Part shown: piece after piece, positions 13,601 to 25,600 of the stretch
How positions within the stretch are numbered: position 1 is the first letter of the stretch
Layout of the letters: every line of letters begins with the position of its first letter
Assembly: GCA_950022655.1 (NCBI GenBank)
Contig: OX465584.1
Coordinates: 50,202,723-50,266,722 of the forward strand
Reading direction: 5' to 3'
Length of the DNA: 64,000 bases
DNA from: Alentia gelatinosa
Taxonomy: Eukaryota; Annelida; Polychaeta; Phyllodocida; Polynoidae
Made by a program: the position numbers and the translations under genes
Notes under the pieces: generated by a model
Database searches by the model: none
Seen by the model: the letters and a program-made list of their open reading frames with translations, nothing else
What the model was told of the DNA's origin: nothing

Positions 13601-16600
13601 GTATCGCTCACATTTTGGCAGCCAAGTGGCATATTGTGGCAGTTCAACAGCACATTTCAGCAGCCTAAAGGTACATTTCATACATATGCTAAAAAATATC
13701 TATTATTGTAATTCTTCAATTGAATAAAAAGGTGTGACTGGTGACCATCTGTTTCTTGTTCCTATTCCATTAACGCTTATTTGAAGCTATGCTGATTTCC
13801 TTGAGAACCAATTTCAGCAGTTCTGATTTTTGTTTTTAGAGCGTGCTTGCATGGCCTATATACGTTGCCTATAAAAGGTTAGAGTGGTCATATACACATT
13901 TAGCGGGGTGAGAAAAATTTATCCCTTCACTATCTGCGTGCTATTTGCTGTGCTATTGGACAAGGAGCAGGGTGCCAGCGTCTAAGGTTCTTAGAGGCAT
14001 GCCCAGCTGACCATGACGAATCACTCAAGACCGAAATACCTCAATGACTCACTGTCGCTTGATGTTTTGATCCTAGATTCAGGCAGTTAGAGAAATGGCA
14101 AGTTGACTGGGGGCAAGTGGGTAACAGAAAACGATCCATAGACTGAATGTAACCCAAACCTTTTAGCTGTTATTCATTTAAAATTGCACGCTCATTCATC
14201 AATGATGAATATCCTATTTGCTTCTAGTTTTTCTCAATAAGGTAACATCGACTGCGGTCAACTCATACAACTTCCACCTAAATAGTTCATGACTTGGATA
14301 CATTTTTTTTTTTACAATGATAGACAATAAAAGTTTTTAAATGGACGAACAAATTTAAGCATCCCTATCCAACAATACATTAATACATATAACACACTGA
14401 ATGTACGTTAAGGAAAAAAGAACAAGGATGGCAATCGCCTCCCTATCAATAGACTTTATTAGTCAGTCAGGCCTTGGATAGTTTTTAACTTAGAAGAGCA
14501 AGATAAAAACGATCAAACTCATTCCGAGTCAAATAATGTTATATACGATAATTGAGCCAAAGTTACCAGTAATCTTGATGAATCCCTTATAAGTCCTTAA
14601 AAAAACTAATTAAAAAAGTAATTATCCAACCATTTCAGCAAATTACCACACTCTTTCTCTTACCTCTATGAAGGTTTTGATCTCTTTAATCGTCTCGAGC
14701 TTGACAACGTTGGAGACCTTCTTGGGCAGGTCCTGGAAGATGATTTCCTCGCCACATATAAACTGGAAGCCGTACGAGTTGACCAGATCGTCCACGATGC
14801 GACCCTTCCGTGACCCCGGCCCGCCTGCAGCCGAAACCAAACAGGAACTCATCAGGTTTGATCAACATTCCCCACAATTATCCGATTATTAAAGATAACC
14901 TCCTAATGAGCGCCTCATGTTGGAAGTTTACAGGTCTCATCGGACTTGGATTTAGTGAATGGTCGCGACAAATGGTAATCTCAGATTGAATAATTGCTTA
15001 GAATAATCCATACAAGGTTTCATGTATAAAGTAGGAGGAAATATTTAGCCTAGTCTGCTTCAAGTTACACACACTACCTATGAAAATGTCAAGAAAGAGA
15101 GCAACTCTCTTATATTGATAGAAATATGACCTAAAGAAAAAGTCAAGACATAGTTTTCAATTCACGATTTATATAGAGATAAAAATAGAATGCATTCACC
15201 CATGAATGTAAGACTACGTTTGTAAAGAGAAAAAATAATTGAATGGTAATCTGAACTTAACATGGATTCTCGAATATGATTTTATCATATATAATGTACC
15301 AACTATAAGGCCTTTTCTCACTGGTTATCCGTATTTCATTATTTATTTACGCATTTTAACACCCTGGGGGCCGTTTCACTAGTAGGGGGGTTAAAGCGAG
15401 AGGTAGGACTGCAACAGTGCCAGCAACAGCGATACCAACAGTGTCAAGCCCAAAATCGCGTTTCATCAGTGCTCTCGCTGTTGAGGTGGGACGAGCTCTC
15501 ACTGTTGGCACAGCTCTCGCTATGCACACGCATTTGACATTTGAATTTATTTGTCAACGGGCCGGTATGACGTGGAGTTTCACCCTTTCCCATAGGAATT
15601 AAGTGATACAATTTTAACACGAGTAAGGGGTACATATAATCTATAATCCTCTCAAATATGAAGACGAATGGTCGTATCGTTACGAAGATATCAGGGTTTG
15701 AATTTTATCACTCCCTCTGTGCGTTTGCGCTGGTCGCTGTTCTTTTTCACTTCCTCCGTAGTGCGGCGGGGTTTCAGCTATTCTTTTTTTCTCCCCCCGG
15801 AGGCCGGCGGGACACTGGCCGCCAGAGCCGTATTTGCTATGCCAAGTTTGAAACACCGATATCTTCGGAACTATGCGGCCGTTCGTCTTCATATTTGGTA
15901 CGATTATAGTGCCTCAACAGTGATAGGTACAGTGAGACCTAATTGTGTAGTGAAACGTATTCTCTCACTGGTGGTCTCACTCCTTACCGGACTTGCGTTC
16001 ATGCTTGACTGCACCTTCTAATGAAACGCAAACTATCACTGTGGTCTCACTATGGCAGCTTACCCTCCTAGTGAAACGGACCCCTGTATTCTAAGTAAAT
16101 TCCTGGCTTTATCTAAGAGTTGAAATGGCCAAATTTGCGCAGCTATCGCTCAACATCTTTCAGGTTTTCACCCCACCCTCCATCCTAAAATTAGTTTTCT
16201 CCTGGGATTTACATGGATCTTAAGAATTACAATCGGGCTGTCAAAAAATCCGGCAATCCAGAAAAATCCCAAGCCTGATAAAGGGATACATCTGGCCGCA
16301 TACTAAACCAGCGATATGAAAAATGTAAATATGATTATTATATTATAAGGGAGCGTTCTTTATTTATGGCAGGGGGGGTTTGGGTTTTGCTCGGTGAATC
16401 CTCCAAAATAAATGGCCCCCCCTTGGAAATACCTCCAAACGAAATGCCCCCCCCCCCCCCCCCTCGGAAATTCCTCAAAAATAAAATGCCCCCCCCTCGG
16501 AAATACCCTAAAATAAACCCCCCCCCCCCTCGGAAATACCTCAAAATTAACCGCCCCCCCCCCAGCCAATAGCCTTAAATCAATTCTTTCTCATATATAC

Positions 16601-19600
16601 ATGTATATGTACATATATATTGTAATGCTAAGTAAATAAAGCCAGGTAAATTCTGGCATACAAATTTTAAACATCTATAATCAAATTCTCTAATATGCAG
16701 CTATCCAGCCCTTGAGAAATGTGGACTGTTAATGATGGTTTAAGAGCATTGACTGCAAACTGGCGTATCATAGTTATAGGATTAGATATCCACCATCTAG
16801 GAAGTGAACCCTAAGCCTGCCAGGACATGCTGGCATGGGAGCTTATGTACCTGCTGCTCTGAGACCTATCTTAAGGAGTGTTCTATTGAGACAGTGGAGG
16901 CACCAAAAAGACAACTTGTATATGCTAAGCTACATTGCACAGCGATCACCTGACATTGACCATTGAACTGTGAATAGATACTAATATAGTGGAGCTGCAC
17001 CGCAAAAGGTCATAGGGCAATCTCCTAACATCGGTATTGCCTTTGATAGTCTTAGCATATTCATGCACAACCTACAAACTCTAAAATCATTGCAATTTTC
17101 TTGTGCAAAAAATAGGCCTGGCTTGTTTTTCATATATTTGAAGTTTTTAAAAGATTTTGAATACTAGACAATCTTGCATGGCAGATTACAAGAAGTCATA
17201 GTATGATGAGCTCCCACTCCACAGACATGGCACTGCCAGGTGTTACAGTACCTAACTTATTATCTTCTCTGCCACAATCACCAGGTTTATATATATGTAA
17301 ATTTCTTAATTCTGCTAGAAGAGATCAGACACTATTGGCCTCTAAAATACACAGTTCTAGAACCTCTTATGTGTGTGAATCACAAAAACGTAAATCATTG
17401 AAATTGAAACGCCCCAACCAGGCAAATACCATGAAATGAAACGCCCCCCCCCCCCCCCCCCCCCGGGCAAATACCACGAAATGAAATGCCCCCTCCAGGC
17501 AAATACCTCTAAATAAAATGCCCCCTCCCCCCAGGCAAATACCTCTAAATAAATTGTACCCTCCAGGCAAGTACCCTCATATAATTCCCCCCCCCCCCTC
17601 CAATATCTCATCCCCCCCCTGCCGTAAATAATAAACGGTCCCAAACTTCTGTATTACTTCCGAAAGCTATAAACTGAATTAGCACAGACAGGAACTGCCC
17701 CTGCACCCTCTCGGAGTCTTCTGTATCAACCAGCTAATAACGTCCCTTCTTCGTTGTAACAGTTAGTGTAATAAATAAATATTTGTCTATCCCCGACATG
17801 GCCTTAATACCAGGCGCCTGGCCTGACACCTGGCGGCTGGCCTGACACCAAACCCTGCTTGGCTTCGTCTCGGTTGGACGTCACGTGACGTAACACTGGG
17901 GCGCCCCCTGGTGCTCAGTGGCGGCACCTGGTGGCGACAATACTGGCTAAGCGGGATCAGGGCGCCGGTGGACGTAATGGATTTGGCCGGCGGCGGTGCG
18001 TGTGGCGGTAACGCCCGCTAGAGCTGGGTGTCGGGTCGACTCAGGCAGGACAAGGCTCTAAAGCGAGATTCACACGGGGAGACTCAGGTATTTCAGGGAT
18101 GTCAGTTGCAGTCAGGGAAAAAAGTGGAAATATTTTTCATGTAGATTTTTCTGCCACAGAGAGACTAGGAAAAATTGGATAATATGTCCCTGTCGGCCAT
18201 GCCATGGGGATGAGGGTCTTTCGGGAGTTTCATACCACTGTTTTATTGGCGTAACTGAGGCTAAATCAATATCATCTTTGTTTGATACAAGGACACGTTA
18301 TTACATGATATTGAATATGGAAAAGTAGATTTTCACGGAAAAGTGGATTTCCACGGAAAAGTGGAAAACTGACATCTCTGGGTATTTGGGAATGGTGTAC
18401 TTTAGCCAGTTTCCCCAGTCTCCGATAAAGTGGAATCCACACGGTCGGATTCTTGTTCCTCAGAGGGTTCAAAATCTTATGAAATTCTGTTCCTTTTTGG
18501 GAGTAAATGTCACCGTATCAGCAGGATTTGTCTCAGACAAACATGATTTTGTGAGGTAGAGGAATCCAATTGTGTGAATCCCGTTTAATCCAAATTGCTT
18601 GAGACTATGTACCTTGGCAGGGGAAACTGACGGCGACAATTTCCCCTTCTCCACGTCACACGAGGAGATTATGTATCAGTAAATAAACTCAGGGAAATTG
18701 TCTCAGACAAACTCTTCTGGAGGTGCATGAGTCTCTCCGTGTGAATCCTGCTTAATAAGACACCCTCCCAACCTCACAGGCATAATCTAATCCGCCATGG
18801 GCTGCGCTACCAGCCCGCTACTCTTATTACATCCTGACGGCCTTTGCTAAGTTGGATTTAGGGATTCTTTAAAAAAACCAAAAACGGAATCAGCTTGTGC
18901 CTTTGGCATTGGTTCATCTGATTGTCAAGTTTACCAAATATTCATCACGCACAGATAGAGTAACCCTGTCTCCGTATACTGCTACTGTGGATGAAGCTGT
19001 ACACCACACTACATAGACATGGTATGCAGGGATGCCAGTTGGGATCAGGAAAAAATCGTACATGGGGACTGAGGCCAGTCTATGTATCATCTAAAACGCA
19101 CATGGTGTATGGGGCATCCCCATCACTCTCCTAGCAGATCCGTGGGCATGGACTGGCATTATAGGACATCTAGAGGTCTGCTATGAGAGTGAGTATATGA
19201 GTAGTTCTGCACTAGCTGGGGTACTTTTCAAAGAAAATCTTTTAATAAAGATTACCACATACTAGCAGTTCTATATTCTGCAAAATATCTTTACAAGTTC
19301 ATTAGGCATTCCTTTGATATTTTCTTTTAGACTTGGCAATTCTTTAATAACTTTATTCTTACATGAAATATTTTAAGCCAATCAGATGTCAGTATTTTAG
19401 TTTGCCCTTGTCCGTAGGAGCATTTCCTACGGGAATCCTACCATCCTACAGCTCTAGGTTGGAGCAATGGGATTCATAGGCCCTCTAACTGAGTGTGCTG
19501 GGGGTAGCTGATTCAGAATTTGGAAAAATTATAGAACATGTTTATGGAGTCAATATTGCTCTCGAGATATATACAATTTCTTGAAATTTTCATCTCTTTT

Positions 19601-22600
19601 AAACTTAAATGAAAATCCTACATGTAGGCAAAATCCTACAAACTGGCATCCCTGGGTATGAGAAGGACTGGCCTTTGATATAGCAGTAAGTCTACAACGT
19701 AATGGGTGACAACCAGCTGAAGGGTGGGGGTTGGATGGGGGGCTGATTTGATAGAAAGCGTAGGCCCAAGACTAAGATGGATATATGGGAGCTCACTATA
19801 TATGTGATTGACAGGTGCTAAGGTTTGTTGGTTTGTTAAGTTTAATGTCCAATTGGTTCAATTAGACTTACTTTGGTTTACTTTACTAATATTTGCAAAA
19901 CCTATTGAATAACAGGGTATGCTGCCTGGTCGATTCAAATATCTTACTCCTCTCGCTTATATCATATCAAAAATCTTTCATTCCTTGAGAAAATCAAGAA
20001 TTTCTCTCTTGCCAGTGTTATTGAAAACACTGCACATTCCTGTTGCATTCTTTAGGAATTTCTTCCTGCTCCTTTTTTGTGGCCTAATAATGTAGCATGA
20101 GATGTTTTGCACTCAGTGGAGTGTTGCATGTCTGGAACACAGAAACTAATTCACCTCTCAGGAGGTGCCCATGTGTCAGTTTGGTGTGACCAGTCCACAG
20201 ACAGGTCAGTTTCACCTATTCATGGTTGGAGAATAAAGAGTCAGTTGTATTCAGTGCATGTTCACCAGAGTCTCTTTTAGCAGCAATCTACACCCGGATG
20301 GTCAAATGTATGATAGTTAACACAAGGCGAACATTCCTAAAAGTGGCCGAGTTCTTGGAAAGGCTTTCCCAGAGATGGGTATATCTTGTTCTGGAGGCTG
20401 GGCGGGGTATAATAAAGGTGTGATGACTCCTCTCACAGCCGACCACCCTGTAATGAGCAGGTAATGCCTGCAGGTATGTCTGCACTCCCTGTCAGCCTGT
20501 ATTACATCATTACAGTTAATGACCAGAGGGAGGGCCGGCGCCCGCCTCGCTCACCAGTCATTGATCAGCGCCCCTGTGTTTAGCGCCGACGCCATTAGCC
20601 ACTCAGCTATAGGGGACAGAGCCATTGTTAGTTCATAAAACAGTCACTAGGTGGCCAGCAGTATGGCAGGCCCCTTTGGGGGGACAGATCCTGTATTCTG
20701 GCTCTTTGTTCTTATGAAATTCAACTGCCTTTCAATGTTTTCCATGCTTCCCATGACTCTACACCCATCCCAGAGCAGGATTAGATAATAATTAAACACA
20801 GGATATGAGGTTTTTCACATGGAACACATTATATACATATGTGAGCAAGGCTAGAGTTGTGACACTTCCCAATTATCACTCATTTCTTTCACACCTCTTT
20901 TAGTGAAGAATACCTATTTTTAACCTCCTTTAGAGAAGAGCACCTACTCGAGGGGCGTCATGGCAGCTCCCATGGATCATAGGCTATATGCCGTATATGC
21001 TCATATCATATACCCCTTGATTATCATATAAGGGAGGGAAGTTGGGGTTAGGGAAAAATAGTGGAAACATGTTCCATAGAGACCCAGAAAACTTGGCTCA
21101 CATGTCCTTGTCAGCCATTGTTTTATTAGTGTAAATGAGAATCAATATTCTCCTTGTTTGACACAAGAAAAACAATTATATATACTGAATACGATAAAGT
21201 GCAAAATATTCCACGGAAAAATGGAAAACTGACATCTGCCTATGTGCGAAGGTCTCACTTTTACCGACCAGAAGTAGGGATTCTGTTCGTCAGTAGGTGA
21301 CGAAATGATATTCATACCTCCTTTCGTACCACGTGGCCACTGTCATTCTCGAAAAGTGAGATGTAAAATGTTTTTTTAATGATTTTCATATAAAGAATAA
21401 TAAGAACACATGATGAGTATAACTGAATTCCATCTGATCCTCAATATTTTGATCGGAAATATCTCTGAAGAGATCCCATTCAGGTACACCATGTCAGGTG
21501 TCATGTCGCCATATATCATAGACCCATGACGTATATGCTGTAAATAAGCATCATTCCGTACGGCAAAATACGAAACCCTGTTCCATACGCGATAACTAAA
21601 GCATTAGTTTTTCGGCCAAGTTATGGTGTGTGGTTTCTTCTTTTTATAAAATTCATTTCGGATACATAATGAATATATCATACAGGGATAAAAATGAGGT
21701 TTTTGTTTGTTTGGTTTGATTTAACGTCCAGTCAATCATTATAGGTCCTTACCAATCTTGGTCAAGGTTCTTTTACACCACGAGGGTGGTGATCGAATCG
21801 ATGTGATAAATTCAGGTAGAAATCTCACCCCTACACATTCACCGAGGTGAGAGTTCTTTTACTTCCCGCACCACATAGGATATAAAAGTGGGGACTTCGG
21901 TAAGGATCGTAAATTACATACATTTAAAAAAAATAAAGTATATGTACCACCATGAATAAATGCCTCTTCTAGATTATCTATTGTCTCTTATATTCTAAGA
22001 ACCAGGGGTGTCAGTTGAGGCCATGAACTAAAGAGGAAATGTTCCAGATGTTCTGCCATCATTTTTGCAAATGGTCTTTAGTCATTGGTTTCAGATCTGT
22101 ATGAAGAATTGTACAGGCTCCATATAGTCTGTCCAGTGCTCCCTTGGCTAAATGGTCTGCAGCTTCATTCGCCAATATGGTTAGGTAGCCAGCATAGGAC
22201 CACCTCCTTGCCTTGTTCTCCCTTCAAGTTTGTGCATGGTTATCTAATGTCTTTAATGATGGGATTTCCTAGATTGTGCTGGCTGATGGCCTAAGGGCAG
22301 GACTTTGAATCAGAGAAGATTATGAAATTTTCATGTTTTGACACCTTTATCCATGACAAGGACTGCAATATTGTGGTGTGAGATGGGGCGAAATACTTCT
22401 ATACTAAATCAACATATCACAATTTTTTCCAACAAACATGTAGGACCCGCAAGGGAAAGACCCCTGTGATCGAATGAATTACTAAGAAGGAATGTAGTAT
22501 TTGACTGGCCTCAGCTCTGAAAATACGGCTTCTGCCATGAGAGACATTCTCAGGTTTCCAAAGAGTGTGTGAAAGACATAACCAATACGCTTTTCATCCT

Positions 22601-25600
22601 TTATGCCATCTGTGTAGATGGACACATGATACTTTTATTTTGTCATTTTCATCAAAATTTCAAATATTTGGATATTTGTCATTTGAAGGGAAACCTGCAG
22701 CGCTGAATGTAGAACAACTTACCATACTTGTACAAGCAACAACCCTGATGATAATTTAGAGTTAGTACGGAACTCGGCTAAATACCTCGTTCTGAACTAA
22801 CTGTAAATTATCATCTTGTTATATAGCTTTGGACATCATCTTAGCACCAAAGCATGCTAAACACCTTCATACCATCAACTCTTATTTATATTTAGCTTCA
22901 TCATTCGGTTAACCACAGAATAAGGTGGGTTGGTGAAAGAACTAGGACAATGAATACACTTTCATCCAGGCCGTCTGTTCAGGTGGACCACACCCTTAAC
23001 CCTGTCTGGCAGACCATTCTTGTCCATAGAGTTTTATATGAGCCTGTACAATTCAAGGCGGCATCTTGCCATGGCCGGGTAATACTTCATGGAAACATTT
23101 TTATGATTCCAGGTAGCACCTTCCTAAAATCAGCTTAGAGTGTTACCACAAACCTGGCATCTCAACATTTGAGGGATGTTCCACGGGATGTTCCACCAGG
23201 CTAGCCATGAATCAGATGCGTCGCACAGCTGCCAAACATGCTTGTAGTGTACAAACCCACAGGGGACATGGGTTGTAGTGTAGTGACTACTTGCCAGCAT
23301 TACAATTTCATTTTGCCCTCCCCCCCCCCCCCCTTCCTGACAAAAAGTAATAATTAGTTATTTTCTGGGTGGGTTGCACCATCTCCTCTGCCTTGTTTAA
23401 TTTAATAAAGTTCTGGATCCTGCACAAATTGTATTTTCCCAATGTAATATGCCTTGATACAGCCAAACTTTAAGAGACCTGAAGAGTCTGACTCAGATGA
23501 AACCGTAAAGCCACCCCCCCCCCCCCCCCACACACACACACACACACACCACTGGTGTGTTTTTTCAATGTACGTGCCAAAAAACACCTGCTTGGCTCAT
23601 TTCCCCAATAGCCCTGTCTAAATCCTGATAGGAAAGTGGACAGAACAGTCTGATGGCATGGTTGTGTGGTTATTGTGACGCAGTGTTCTTTCGACAGTGT
23701 AGTATTAAACGGTTTGGATTTGACGAGTAAATGCCATTTTCAATGTAGCATCGGTTGTGAACGGATGTGTTTTAGCCACGTACTTTAAACCGCATTACAA
23801 CTTCTGTGACTGGTGAGGTGAGGGTTCCTCGTTTACCTGTCAGACAGCAGTAAGGCGCACCACATCTGAGACGGTGTAATTGGAGGTGTTTTGCACCATG
23901 GCCACAGCCAGAGTCAAATCACGAAGAGATCAAATGAATCAAGAGTGTCGTGGAATGAAGTTCCCGGTCTGACATCTTTGGTGCCAATTAGCTTGGTGAA
24001 CTGCGACCCTATTACCCACTGAAAGTACATACGGGACCACTTAGAGCTGTCCTGGGCTCCTCGGATTGATCAAGAAGCAGGTTAAAAAGAAGGAGGGCTT
24101 GGTATGGTGACCTGAGACGGTTAATGCTACAGGTTGCTAGTTTTTTTTAGCTTGCTTGTTTAACATACCAGGGGCCCGTTTTATAAGATAAGATCGTACA
24201 TGTAGATCCTTTTCTGCTGTATATGCCATAAAGACCCAGGGACGATATGGGGCAACTTTATTCAGCACTGAAATATATAAAATGCCAGTGTGTAGTCTTC
24301 CGATAAACCCCTACAAACAAAGGTACTAACAAAATATAGTTGGTCTCCAATCATTCATTGTATAAATCATATTCACCGTAAATTTACCATATATCATTGT
24401 ATATACATCATATTCATAGTTAGATAGCTTAAGATGAAAAGAAGAAACCTTTCTCACTTGTTCTACACCACATGGGTAGTGATCGAATATATAAGATGAA
24501 TTTAGGTAGAAACATCACCCCTACACATTAACCGACGCCAGAGGCAGAGGGACATATTTTATGGGACATAAGGCCGAGAATGGCATCCCTTCGGACTCAG
24601 TTGCTACGTTTTCTTCTTAGTATGTCCCTAAATATCTTCTTCCTTTTTTTAATTATGTATTTACAAAGCATACTGCGAGCACAGTGCACCAAACCAGTAT
24701 AGAGAAAGCTTTCTTTAGTTGGTGGGCCCGAACATTTATTATGGGCTCAGTGCGCCCGAACAATCACTGCGGGCTCAGTGCGCCCGAATATTATTCATAC
24801 TCTACCCCTAGCAGCGAATAGTAATTAAGCTAGCTAAAAAGAAAACGCCTCCTGCTTGGATTAGAATTATTTTTGCCTTTTAGTAAAATTACATTTAGAG
24901 ATAAACTATTACCGTAAAAATGAGTAGTTTCACAATCCAGCGAACAAATTAATAGTAAAGTTAAAAGTACGTAATATCCTACTTGGTTTCAATAGTCAGC
25001 AAATGCTACCTGCAATCATACCAAAACTCAAACCGATACGTGTTATTTAGCCAGGGGAGGCCTCATGTCCTTTACCGAAATACCATTCTCGACACAAAGA
25101 GAAATACGAGTAGCCGCCGGGCCTATAATTATGAGAAATGCACACTGACTAATCCCCTTCCTAATCCCCACACTGTAGCGAGTAAATAGCCGGCGGCTTT
25201 ACGAAGTCTCGCGGGACGTGACGAGGAACCGCGAGATCTACACGGCGTCTGTGGTAATGGAGGGTCCGGTAAACAGAACCCCGGGTCCGGCTTTGCCGAG
25301 GTGTGCCGTCTACGACCGCTCAGTTCCCTGAAAGCCAACACGGGACGCCGCTTGGCGACAACTCAATATAAACTCCACCCCCATGTTTTTCTGCTGCTAA
25401 CCTCAGAAGCTGATCACCACTGACCAGGAAGGGAAAGAGGAATAATAAGCACAGCCAGACTTTTCAGGCATAACCGTCTTGAACTTGAAGACATGTTAAT
25501 TCCTTGTTTTCCCCTTTAATTTGTGTAATTTGGATCGATTCGCCACAACTTATAAATATACATCATTAACCCTGCTGTCCTGTTGTTTTTATCTGTTTTA

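Larger units (their letters stand above)
7336..14663. other. AK-like intron 2, mostly repeats
   Basis: Contains poly(G) tracts (7376, 7608), the 7712 repeat, a MITE relative near 8990-9180, a CTCF-like motif, a CpG-rich 9640-9740 segment, (GGGA)n, the 202-bp tandem pair, and otherwise unassigned AT-rich sequence from 11890 to 14660 in which no exon was found. Confidence 0.6.

Noticed and set aside
16338..17644. Gly- or Pro-rich frames across the C-tracts
   Set aside because: Generated by homopolymer-rich minisatellites and overlapping on both strands.
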